A stretch of 27,882 nucleotides of DNA from Mesotaenium endlicherianum. Its lineage: Eukaryota > Streptophyta > Zygnematophyceae > Zygnematales > Mesotaeniaceae. The notes beneath the pieces were generated by a model. It saw only the letters and a program-made list of their open reading frames with translations. It made no database searches and was not told the DNA's origin. Shown piece by piece: positions 20,270 to 27,749 of the stretch; the first letter of the stretch is position 1, and each line of letters starts with the position of its first letter. The stretch lies in NCBI GenBank assembly GCA_009602735.1, contig WELA01003054.1, forward strand, positions 398,267-426,148, read 5' to 3'. The position numbers and the translations under genes were made by a program.

Positions 20270-20281
20270 GCTCCGATACCA
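20270..20281 (-). other. Primer-binding site for initiator Met tRNA
   Basis: On the - strand the sequence just after the 5' LTR is TGGTATCGGAGC. It matches the complement of the plant initiator Met tRNA 3' end (TGGTATCAGAGC) except for one A-to-G change. One base (20282) separates it from the LTR. Confidence 0.85.
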
Positions 20282-20295
20282 CTGTAGTGAAACAG

Positions 20296-20334
20296 ATAGA
20301 TAAAGTACTTAGTAAAACAGAATACTTTATCTAT
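20296..20334 (-). promoter_or_regulatory. 12-bp perfect hairpin in U5 next to the primer-binding site
   Basis: ATAGATAAAGTA (20296-20307) pairs with TACTTTATCTAT (20323-20334) across a 15-nt loop. It ends 13 bp inside the LTR and so lies just upstream of the primer site in the genomic RNA. In the 3' LTR the same structure (14162-14200) has one unpaired base, because 14191 is G. Confidence 0.5.
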
Positions 20335-20464
20335 TCAAGACAAGGATCTTTGAACACAAGTGGTAGCTTCTTGAAAGAGAGATGGCTTCTTGAAAGTTAA
20401 TATATTTCTGGATTTTGGCAAGTACAAGAGTGATTCTGGAATGTCTTTCTATGTTCTAGCTCTT

Positions 20465-20473
20465 GTTTATATA
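20465..20473 (-). promoter_or_regulatory. TATA-like box of the gypsy 5' LTR
   Basis: TATATAAAC on the - strand, inside the AAGTATATAAACAAG context; the 3' LTR copy is at 14331-14339. Transcription would be expected to start about 25-35 bp downstream on the - strand, near 20435. That would define R and leave about 150 bp for R plus U5. Confidence 0.6.
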
Positions 20474-20509
20474 CTTGCTACATAAGTAATTTCTAGGAAG
20501 GTGTATGTT

Positions 20510-20532
20510 GATGTGTTGGCACCCAACACATC
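20510..20532. promoter_or_regulatory. Perfect 10-bp inverted repeat in LTR U3
   Basis: GATGTGTTGG and CCAACACATC surround a 3-bp centre, about 40 bp upstream of the TATA-like box in element orientation. The same repeat is at 14376-14398 in the other LTR, without change. A dimeric transcription-factor site is the simplest idea. Confidence 0.5.
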
Positions 20533-20785
20533 CCAAAACTTGCCACCTCTTTCTAGAATAATGTACACATGTCCTTTTGACCTAAAAATGGCACATCTGA
20601 CTTTTGCCACATGGAGTTCTTCTAGGTCTTTCCTCTAACTTCGAAAATGCCTTGAAAGGTTCAAAGGACATGAACCAAGTTACTAGAGTACCTATTCACA
20701 CTTGACTCCACACCATACTACTTCAAATATATTTGAAAACATTAAAATATATGCAAACTAATGTATAATAACTCAAATCACTACA

Positions 20786-20790
20786 AGACC
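20786..20790. repeat. Gypsy target-site duplication AGACC, right copy
   Basis: AGACC directly follows the right LTR and equals 14144-14148. A 5-bp duplication is standard for Ty3/gypsy integrases. Confidence 0.95.
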
Positions 20791-21120
20791 AGTGAAAAGA
20801 GGCCAGCAAGAGGACAACATAAAATAGCACAGAAACAAACCAGCAAGCAACGAAAGGAGTAGAAAGAGGCCAGCAAAGGGCAACATAGAATATGATAGAA
20901 GTAAATGACCACAGACATGATACGAAGCTGGAAAAAGGACAAGCAGAGGGGGGCAAAGGAGCACAGCAAGATACAAAATTACAGCTTAGAAAACAGCTTG
21001 CACAACAGCAAGATAGAAAATTACAGAAGCAGATCGGCAAGAAACAACACATACAATACACAAGCTAGGTATGCATTCTGTACTTCAAAATTGTGGGTGA
21101 AGAGTATGGCATACACTAAC

Positions 21121-21237
21121 CTCTAATCCCGTAGAGTCGCCCTCGTTCATTGTAGTGTCCACAGACATGAATTCTTGCGGTACATGCGACATTGTCACCT
21201 GCGAGACTACTCCTTTGTTGTCTTCGTCCTCACCGTC
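21121..21237 (-). CDS. Harbinger ORF2 exon (acidic linker)
   Basis: It reads DGEDEDNKGVVSQV...STGLE and ends before gttagt, in phase 0. The start is placed at 21237 because that keeps phase 0; the stronger-looking acceptor cacag (21243) would break the frame. The peptide is acidic and probably disordered. It is supported mainly by position, composition and phase. Confidence 0.4.
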
Positions 21238-21336
21238 CTCTCCTGTGACAGAGTTGGAAATAAAAATCAGAAATACCCCGAACATGAAGCAACACAAGCA
21301 ATAAACACAATAGAAAAATATGGAAAGAGTACTCAC

Positions 21337-21423
21337 CGTCTCAAATGGAGCCTCTTCCGTGACATTGATAGCGCTGTCGTCTTTACATAAGTGACGCACA
21401 TCATTCGCATACTCATCAAACAC
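21337..21423 (-). CDS. Harbinger ORF2 small exon
   Basis: A 29-codon phase-0 exon, VFDEYANDVRHLC...EEAPFET, ends at a consensus donor gtgagt (21336-21331 on the - strand) and begins after a cacatgag acceptor. I do not recognise the peptide. Confidence 0.4.
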
Positions 21424-21566
21424 CTCATGTGAGGAACAGAAACGAAGTATACGATACATCACAAATAAGTTATAAGAAGAAGCAATAGGATACGCATTAC
21501 ATACACTCAAAAGCAAGAGTTCCAAACCAATACAATTCATAACATGAAGGTATGACGGAAACTTAC

Positions 21567-21812
21567 CATTATCAGTGTCCACGTCGGCCACTTGCTACCT
21601 TGTACATCCTTGCTTGCCACGTTGTCAGCCTCTTGTTCACTTGGAAAAAGGGTGAGGTTAGATCGCATTTCTAACTTCCACATTCCTTCAGGGCCCTCAG
21701 CTTTGCACATCAACCTGTAGTGGCCCAATCCCCCATCCCCTTCCTCATGGCCGAGAAGAATGTGGAACCTCGCGGCCACATAGGTAGTTCCACAATCCCC
21801 CTTACACTCACA
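21567..21812 (-). CDS. Harbinger ORF2 exon with Cys-rich start, unknown domain
   Basis: An 82-codon phase-0 exon starts after cttacag with CECKGDCGTTYVAARFHILL and continues GLGHYRLMCKAEG and WKLEMRSNLTLFP. It ends before the consensus donor gtaagt. Alternating hydrophobic residues suggest beta-strands. The opening CxCxxxC could bind metal or be a chance cluster. I know no family with this pattern. An alternative reading of the last 10 codons in another frame would be acidic (VADVDTDNG). Confidence 0.45.
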
Positions 21813-21958
21813 CTGTAAGATCTAGTCCTGCAAATACAAACAATAATTCAAGCAATAATTCAGGACTCATATTTAAGTAGAAAGTACTACGCAAAAAACG
21901 ATCATAAGAGGCTGGATAAATATAAGAGTATGAGAAAGTAACAAAGGGAATGATGAAC

Positions 21959-22150
21959 CTTGGTGGATGCCATGTTCACAGCAGCAGGCTGGAAGTCGTC
22001 GTTGAAGGTTGAGATATTAAGTATGAACTCTGTATCCGTTACGGTTTCGAGGCACGCGTGCCCGGCTTGGGCCACTACAGTAGCATCGTTGGAGTTGGGC
22101 GCTTGCAGTACTTGAGTAGGGCTGAAGGTGCTTGATGATGCATGGCAGGC
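21959..22150 (-). CDS. Harbinger ORF2 exon, unknown domain
   Basis: A 64-codon phase-0 exon follows a pyrimidine-rich intron (sense strand) and the acceptor catgcag. It reads ACHASSSTFSPTQVLQ...TDTEFILNISTFNDDFQPAAV...STK and ends before gttcat, a weak donor. Its second half looks like beta-strands leading into the next exon. It is unrecognised. Confidence 0.4.
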
Positions 22151-23575
22151 CTGCATGCACAAAGATGTGACCACACACACTTGAATAAGTAAATGAGCAG
22201 GTATTACAGCAGCCAGACTTGAGAAGCATGCAGGCCAGAGAACTTGCATCCAGCCAGGCAAGTAGAGAGCAAGCAGGAAGAAAGCAGCAGGCAGGCACGC
22301 GGGCAGACAAGCAGGCTAAGAGCTGGCAGAAAGAGGGGCAAAGAGACAAGCTGGCACCAAGCATTATAGTAGGCCCTCACAAGCAGGACCCTCACAAGTA
22401 GGCTAGCAAGGCACACATGGCAGGATGGCATTAGAAATAGCACGGCATGCATATAACAGGCCGAAGGGTAGCAGAAGCAAGCTGAAACCAGAGACGTAAA
22501 TGGAGCACGCAGAGACGTAACAAGATAAAGGAGAAAAGCAAAGCTGTAGCAATAGCAAGCAAACATAAGAAGCAGGCACGAGGGCAAGACAAAAGAGCAA
22601 AGACACAAATTTTCTATATTAATAACCAGCTTGCACTACGGCAAGCAACGAAACCAGTGAAAGAGGCCAGCTGGAGGGTAACATAAAAAAACACAGAAAC
22701 AGACCAGCAGTAAGAAGAGGCCAACTAAGGGAGCAGTAGAATTTAACACAAGTAAATGAGCACACAGGAAGCTGGAATTTCAACAAGCAAAGAAGGGCAG
22801 AGGAGCAGAGCGATACACAAAATAACATATTAAGAAACCGCTTGCAAAGCAGCAAGCAGTACAGCACCCGCAGCTAGCAGAACACATTTCAACAGCAGGG
22901 GCAATTAAACTCTTAAAAAAAACATGGGAGCACCAGAGGCTAGCTGAAGGGCAAGAGCTCAGAAGTAGACGAGCACATGAAAAGCTTCAAAAGCACAAGC
23001 AAAAAAGGCCGAAGAAGCAAAGCAGCACGCACATTTAACTTATTTATAAAAAGAAGTTACAACAGCGAGCAGGACAGTAATGGAGGCAAGCAGAACACAT
23101 TTGACAGGCATCAGAGGCCAGCAGGAGGGCTGGAAAGAACAGCACAGAAGCAGATGAACACATACAGCAGCAATCAGAACAGTAGCGACAACTAGCAAAA
23201 GACTTCGTAGAAGCAGTGGCAAACAGAGAAAGAACATGCAAGCACCAGAGGCTAGCAAGAGGGCTAGATAGAATGGCTCAGAAGCAGATGAGCACATAAA
23301 GAGCTTTAAAAAACAAAAGCAAATGAGGCGAAAGGAGCAAAGCATCACTCGCAATTTATTTATTGAAAAAGAGGAGTTACACCAGCCATCAGAACGATAG
23401 CGACAGCTGGCAGAATACATTTCAAAAGCAATGGCAAGCAGAGAAAGAAAATGCGAGCACGAAGAGCAAGCAGCACAGGCAAACTGAAGAGCTCCAGTGG
23501 CAAACAAGTGAAGAACGGAAAGATAACAGGCTAACAGCAGATAATACAAGTTTTTAAAATGAGGGGATGGATTAC
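22151..23575 (-). other. First identified intron of the Harbinger Myb-like gene (pyrimidine-rich in sense)
   Basis: On the + strand this stretch is A/G-rich with endless AGCAAGCAG-like words; in the sense (-) direction it is T/C-rich with CTGC words, ending at the acceptor before 22150. No exon was recognised inside it. The Ser/Leu/Cys-rich ORFs on the - strand follow from composition. Confidence 0.55.
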
Positions 23576-24408
23576 TTTTGAGGGAGATGAGGTGGCTCTA
23601 CTCGAGAGCCCCCTCAACATTGCTCGGGCTGCAACTTTGGCATCAACAGGTGACATACAATGCCCTCTGGTGATAGAGTGCTTCTTGCCCACAGCCTCAT
23701 TTAATGCTCCAAAATTTTAGCAGAAAATTGCCTAGGCAATGCAGTCAAAGACCACTGAATCTTTGCTTCTCCTCTCTCCGTCTTACCCATCTCCCAGTAA
23801 GATCTTGGTGCGTTGATTTTAGAAGAGAGGTCAACAATGGCCTTGTAAGCAGACAATATGTTGTTCCACTTAAAATTACATTGATCGGGAGTTCTCACAA
23901 ATCCATGAAGGCCCATAAATTCCGACACTCTTAACCACTTGTCAGACGCCATCTGGTGCACTGATTTCCCCTTTGTGCTATAGCCCCCTACCCCACCAAC
24001 TTTCACAGCCTTACCTTTGGCTAAGGTTTTCAGGTCGGAAGCACTCTTCTTGCCCTCACCCCTCTCCCTAAGTTTCAAACCAGCCACTGCACACGCCTAT
24101 ACAAGATAGAGCATAGCTTCCTCCGACCAGAGCTCTTCCTTGGTTGAGGGCGACGGTGTTGGTGGCGCATGTGGGTCGGTTGGGACAACACCAGATGGAG
24201 CGGCTGGGACAACACCAGATGGAGCGATTGCAGCGTCTTCAACATCAGGATTAGTGAGAGACACAAAGAATACTACAGGGCTCTGTGCACTGGCACCTGC
24301 TGCTTGAGTTGAGATGTTACTGGCATCAACATTTTGCACTATAGACGGTTGCGCGTCTGCCTGCCCTGCAAATAAAACTGCAGGCATGAAAGAAGAGTCA
24401 GAAACCAT
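23576..24408 (-). pseudogene. Harbinger Myb/SANT-like protein, DNA-binding exon with stop and frameshift
   Basis: The first ATG in frame is at 24408; an acceptor ending at 24366 is an alternative beginning. A Ser/Pro/Ala-rich leader contains a duplicated APSGVVP. The Myb/SANT-like (trihelix-type) domain starts at ELWSEEAMLYLV and is cut by a TAG (24097-24099). It resumes in the same frame with KSVHQMASDKWLRVSEFM, RTPDQCNFKWNNILSAYKAI and APRSYWEM, giving the spaced Trp/aromatic residues of the fold. A further stop at about 23701 is due to a one-base shift; the other frame continues NEAVGKKHSITRG to a donor gtaatc at 23575 in phase 0. The domain identity is firm. The two lesions suggest this copy makes no complete protein. 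Confidence 0.75.
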
Positions 24409-24956
24409 GAGTGTAATGTATGGTAGAGAGTACCAGTTTTCTGTTCTAAGTGAGCGAGATAATGAATGTAAAGAAAGCTCTCAATGCCTATATTGAGCCT
24501 TTGGACTTCAAAATTTTCTCCGATGCAGCTTCCGTGGACTGGCACTAGGAGCAATGTGCAAGGCGCGAACATGCAAAAAGTTTGGCAAATTTCAGGAAAA
24601 GTTTGCATTGGCATAGCCTCGCACTCAAAATTGACATGAAGGTACGCTAGCGAGTACAGTAGGCGGGGCGTTGCTGTGTCGTTTTTGACATGTACGCCTG
24701 AGTACGACGCACGAGTGACTACTCCGCAAAATAAGAACGAAAGATAGTGCAAGAGACTGTAAATTGCAGAAAATCGACCTATTGTGTTTAGTTTGGGCAA
24801 ATTTGAATTGCAAGCGCAACAAAAATGAATTGCAAAAACCGCGCCAAAGTGCACTCTGAACACCAAATCGAGTCCATAATTCGAACTTCAAGGATGCGTT
24901 GTACCCCCGGGTACACTCGGGTACAATCGAATAGAATAGAACAGGCCAGTTTTGGT

Positions 24957-24972
24957 CACTGTAAATTGGCCC
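24957..24972 (-). repeat. Harbinger right terminal inverted repeat
   Basis: Read on the - strand it is GGGCCAATTTACAGTG, matching the left terminus except at position 3. Confidence 0.85.
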
Positions 24973-24975
24973 TTA
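24973..24975. repeat. Harbinger target-site duplication TTA, right copy
   Basis: TTA lies directly after the right inverted repeat and matches the left copy exactly. Confidence 0.85.
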
Positions 24976-25029
24976 GAAACCAAAACCGACGGTTGAATAG
25001 ACTGCGGTCGACCATAAAGTCGAATCATA

Positions 25030-25076
25030 AGGCGTTTACACGTATTTTCCGGATACGTAGTTTTTACACGTATGAA
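25030..25076 (+). repeat. hAT right subterminal repeat motifs
   Basis: Two copies of a TTTACACGTAT-type motif flank a GGATACGTAG box within the last 75 bp of the element. They resemble the left subterminal copies near 1659-1710, including the shared context ATAAGGCG versus ATAAAGCG. Confidence 0.4.
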
Positions 25077-25100
25077 ACGCATCCAACTGACCATACTAGG

Positions 25101-25108
25101 ATTTCCAC
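25101..25108. repeat. hAT target-site duplication, right copy
   Basis: ATTTCCAC lies directly after the right terminus CCATACTAGG and matches the left copy at 7 of 8 bases. Confidence 0.55.
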
Positions 25109-25686
25109 CAACGTTCTTATCGTACCTTTGTAGAGCCAATCGTACTCTTTCCTCCGACATGCTCCCACATGTCCCTGACGCCACTGTTATCCCCGAGCTG
25201 TCCCCGAGCAGTCCCGAGCAGCCCCGAGCCTCTCAGGTTGGAAAGTCTCACCACCTAGCTCAAGCAACCTCAACCGACCTCAGGCCCTGAAGGCCCACAC
25301 CACCTGACACCACCTCACGCCTAACACCACCTCGCAGCGCGCATGACATGGCACCACATCGCCAAAGGCATCGTCGGTCACGTCACTTCACGATGCTCGA
25401 AGCGATGGAGACTCGTCGGAACTCGGCCTCACCCTCGAAACTGCTCGAAACCACTCGAAACTTGCTTGAGCTGGATCAGGTTGGCTCAAGTGGGATCATG
25501 CTTCCTCGTTCCTTCTGCTTCCTTCGGGTTTCGAGCTCTTAGAAAGTCGCGTCGCCCTTAGCATCGGGTCCACTCGTTGGTTTCAGTCACTCCTTTTCTT
25601 AAAGTGAAACTTAAAAATCAGGGAGTAGCTTCCTTCATGTTTATGTAACCAAACCTTGCTAGGCAGCCAGCTTTTCTCAAAGCTCA
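25109..25686 (+). other. Upstream region of the alpha/beta-hydrolase gene
   Basis: No gene was seen. It should hold the promoter and 5' UTR. CCCGAGC-type repeats lie at about 25190-25228 and CACCACCT repeats at about 25297-25335. A CTCGAAAC-type word recurs at about 25434-25462. No clear TATA box was found. Confidence 0.45.
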
Positions 25687-26097
25687 ATGGCATTGCTCCA
25701 TAGTTTCTCCCCATGGGCCACCGTGGCGAGTCCAGCGTTACAAAGAATTGACAAGTCTTTAGCGTCTGCTGACAACCATGCAGAAGGCCTACGTGTCGGA
25801 CGCAGGAGCAGTATAAGTTTGGCACATATCAGCAGTACACACATCAAACGCCGAAATCCTCTCAGTATATCACCTTCCACTAATCACTCCATCTCCAAGA
25901 GCTGCACGTCAGGACGAGTCAGCAGGAGTGCCAGATGGCTTTCCTCAGGGGTGCCAAGGGTGCAGGTCTCAGCGTCTGCCTCTGTTGCAGAACTGGAGGA
26001 GCTAGTGTTTCCCGCATTCTTGCCAGAATCAGTGAAGGAGCTTACAGAGCCTGCTGCGCGAAATCTGGCAGCCAAGATCCAGAGAGTCCCAGTGCAG
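25687..26097 (+). CDS. Plastid-type alpha/beta-hydrolase, exon 1 (leader and N-terminal helix region)
   Basis: ATG at 25687 opens 137 codons ending in RVPVQ before the donor gtcagc. Residues 1-95 are Ser/Arg-rich with few acidic residues, as in a chloroplast transit peptide. The mature part begins near VAELEELVFPAFLPESVKEL and continues PAARNLAAKIQRVPVQ, the block that precedes the catalytic domain in plant plastid alpha/beta-hydrolase proteins ('FLP..V..I.DP.AR.LA.RI.RLPV'), as I recall the family. The end phase (0) fits exon 2. The substrate is unknown. Confidence 0.7.
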
Positions 26098-26869
26098 GTC
26101 AGCTCAATGGCAGCGATGCAGCTGGCCCAAAGCGTGCTTTTACAAGCAAGGGAAGCCAAAGAGATTGAAAAAACCAGCGAAAAAAATACTGCAAGTGCAA
26201 ACATGCAACAGTTCTCCTGTGATCGTGCTTTTCTCTCTGTAGTCTCCTCTTCCTGACTCCTCCCTTTCGCTCCATACAACAGCGCCCCACATGCGCATCT
26301 CCTCCCTTCAGCCTACAGTTGATCAGACCCAACACCTTTCTGGGGGGGAACTAAAAGGGAAACGCAACAATTGCGAGAGTAACCCTCTTCTTCCCCTCGC
26401 GAGGCGGGCATGCCCTGCCCTGGGTGGGTAGGGTGGGCGAGAGGATGCATGACATGTCTGGGATGAGTTGACCCGGAGCCCTCTTTCATGGGATATTTTG
26501 AGGCTTGAAAAGTACATCTTGTTGCGTGGCCGTATACGACAAGGGACTGCAAGGAGGCTTTCCATTTATCTGTTGGAGAAATGCTGCTGCACGTGCACAC
26601 ACATGCGTACGCGCACAAGGTTCGCACAGCTGCATGCATGCATGCATGCATGCGTATGCATGTGGTGCCAGATGTAAGAATTTGCGGGCAGTTGCACACG
26701 CGTGCGTGTGCACACGCACACACACTCACACACACACACACGCACGCATGCGCGCGTGCACCCCTCACATGCATACAGTCTACATTGGTCTACATGCAGT
26801 GATGAATAAAGAGAAACAAGCAGCCAGTGGAAGGTAACACCTGACGAGACGGGTCCCTTTGCGGTGCAG
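26098..26869 (+). other. Hydrolase intron 1 with microsatellites
   Basis: 772 bp, gtcagc to gcggtgcag. It contains a self-complementary (GCAT)n run at about 26631-26660 and an alternating (CA)n/(CG)-rich run at about 26695-26765. ORFs crossing these runs encode Cys/His/Thr repeats and are artefacts of the repeats. Confidence 0.65.
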
Positions 26870-26967
26870 ACAAGCCTGGCAGCAGAGCCAATCATGACAA
26901 GCTGTGTGGTGCCTGAGAATGCCGGGCAGGAGGCCATGCCGGTGCTGCTGCTGCACAGCTTCGACGG
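26870..26967 (+). CDS. Alpha/beta-hydrolase, exon 2 (first core strand and oxyanion motif)
   Basis: The exon reads TSLAAEPIMTSCVVPENAG then AMPVLLLHSFDG. LLLHSFDG is the 'VVLLHGFD' oxyanion-hole motif of the fold; the usual Gly after His is Ser here. The acceptor is gcggtgcag (phase 0); the donor is gtaata at 26968, leaving two bases of a Gly codon. The joined exon 1-2 peptide matches the spacing of plant homologues. Confidence 0.75.
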
Positions 26968-27749
26968 GTAATAGCCGCTGGTGCCATCATTATATGCGCT
27001 GCCACCCCTCCTTCCCTCCCTCCCTCCCTCTGCCCCTCCCACACCCTGCCCGCTCGCCCGTCTGCATCAATATCTCTTTCCTCTCCTTCTCCCTCGATCC
27101 TCCTCCCCCACTCCCGCGTCGTTCCTCATCTCTCGTTTTTTTTTGTGGCATCCGCTCACCGGCAGCATGATGCGGGGACGTGAGGCTGCCCAGTCAGCGC
27201 TGACGGGGCGGGGTCAGGCGGGGGACTGGCCCGCAACAACACTTGGCGCACTGAGCTTAGGGAGCCGAGAGCTGTTATCTCTGCTGTGCCGCCTCTCTTT
27301 ATATCTGTCTCAACTCGACAATCTGGGCCGAAAACCTCCCTTCCCTCTCTCACCCGTCATCACCAGCTATGATCACCATCTGCTCGTCAAGATGATTTCT
27401 GTCCACGCGAGCCCAGCCCGCTCACGACTGCCTGTCTGCCGCCTGCCTGCCGCGACGCTTCCACCTTAGGGAGGTAGGGAGCGAGAGAGGGCACGCCCCC
27501 GGGGCGGCGGCACCAGCTCTGGGTTGGCTGCACGCCGGCTGGCACTGCCCGCCGCCATCTGGCGCGTCCCGCCCCTTCCCAACAATCTTTTTCATTTTGC
27601 CGCCTCTGCCGCTGCTGCTGCCGCCGCCGCTGCTGCTACTGCTGCTGCTACACGGGGATACGGCTGTGGCTCATGCTGGGGCTGGGACTTTTGGGCGCCC
27701 GGGCTGGGCCTGGGGCGCGGGGCTGGGACGGGAGGGGGGGTGTAGGCAG
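26968..27749 (+). other. Hydrolase intron 2
   Basis: 782 bp from gtaata to gtaggcag. It is G/C-rich, with a (CCCT)n-type tract at about 27005-27060 and a GCT/GCC triplet run at about 27604-27652. No exon was recognised inside. Confidence 0.6.

Larger units (their letters stand above)
14149..20785 (-). mobile_element. Inner element: young, apparently intact Ty3/gypsy chromodomain retrotransposon
   Basis: The element is 6,637 bp with 503-bp LTRs (TGTAGTG...CACTACA), a 5-bp target duplication, an initiator-Met tRNA-type primer site, a G-rich polypurine tract, gag with a zinc knuckle, and pol ordered protease, reverse transcriptase, RNase H, integrase, chromodomain. That order and the chromodomain place it among the chromoviruses of the Ty3/gypsy group. 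The LTRs differ at 2 of 503 positions (14191/20325 and 14521/20655), so the insertion is recent. It lies within the last intron of the Harbinger Myb-like gene, in the same direction as that gene. Confidence 0.95.
20283..20785 (-). repeat. Gypsy 5' LTR (in element orientation)
   Basis: 503 bp. It drives transcription leftwards on the - strand. It contains a TATA-like box, an inverted repeat upstream of it, and a U5 hairpin near its inner end. The primer-binding site follows after one base. Confidence 0.95.
13897..21120 (-). other. Last intron of the Harbinger Myb-like gene, host of the gypsy insertion
   Basis: The intron runs from the donor after 21121 (gttagt) to the acceptor before 13896. 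Without the retrotransposon and one target duplication it would be about 0.58 kb. Its two remnants (13897-14148 and 20786-21120) are both T/C-rich on the - strand, with the same CTGC and GCTGG words, confirming that they were once continuous. Confidence 0.55.
8934..24972. mobile_element. Middle element: PIF/Harbinger DNA transposon carrying a nested gypsy element
   Basis: The element is bounded by TTA duplications and 16-bp inverted repeats. It encodes the two proteins that autonomous PIF/Harbinger elements need: a DDE transposase (+ strand, 11486-12814) and a Myb/SANT-like protein (- strand, exons between 24408 and 13594). The genes converge, leaving about 0.8 kb between their stops. Without the nested retrotransposon (14149-20785 plus one 5-bp duplication) it is about 9.4 kb, large for the family because of long pyrimidine-rich introns. 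Both genes carry lesions, so this copy is probably not autonomous now. It sits in the 3' non-coding part of the hAT element. Confidence 0.85.
1609..25100 (+). mobile_element. Outer element: degenerate hAT DNA transposon, interrupted by a Harbinger element
   Basis: The left end reads CCTAGTTATGG at 1609-1619. The right end, read on the - strand from 25100, is CCTAGTATGG, a one-base-shorter inverted copy. The 8 bp just outside are ATTTCTAC (1601-1608) and ATTTCCAC (25101-25108), which match at 7 of 8 positions; hAT transposases make 8-bp duplications. A motif of the form GCGTT(T)ACACG recurs just inside both ends. The transposase exons (2150-7832) belong to the hAT superfamily. Removing the inner Harbinger element leaves about 7.45 kb, a plausible hAT length with two long introns. 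The short imperfect termini could be chance, but the 8-bp duplication, shared subterminal motifs and superfamily agree. Confidence 0.65.

Noticed and set aside
21085..21800. A captured host gene inside the Harbinger element
   Set aside because: The exons keep phase 0 with the Myb-type first and last exons on the same strand, so one element gene is the simpler reading, though the middle domain remains unassigned.
22204..22608. Hydrophobic - strand ORF
   Set aside because: The sense strand of the Myb-gene intron is T/C-rich; the peptide is a composition product without family motifs.
22219..23520. CRISPR-like array because of repeated AGCAAGCAG words
   Set aside because: No regular spacing or unique spacers; it is low-complexity intron sequence in a eukaryotic genome.
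11987..24099. A variant genetic code or selenocysteine reading, because the two Harbinger genes carry in-frame TGA and TAG
   Set aside because: Gag ends normally at TAG, the GET3d-like gene also ends at TAG, and the hAT shows frameshifts. Ordinary decay explains all of it.
25884..26279. 131-codon - strand ORF opposite the hydrolase first exon
   Set aside because: Shadow of the + strand exon, which has family motifs and matching splice phases.
26313..26774. Cys/Thr/His-rich - strand ORF
   Set aside because: It crosses the CA and GCAT microsatellites of a hydrolase intron and is made by the repeats.
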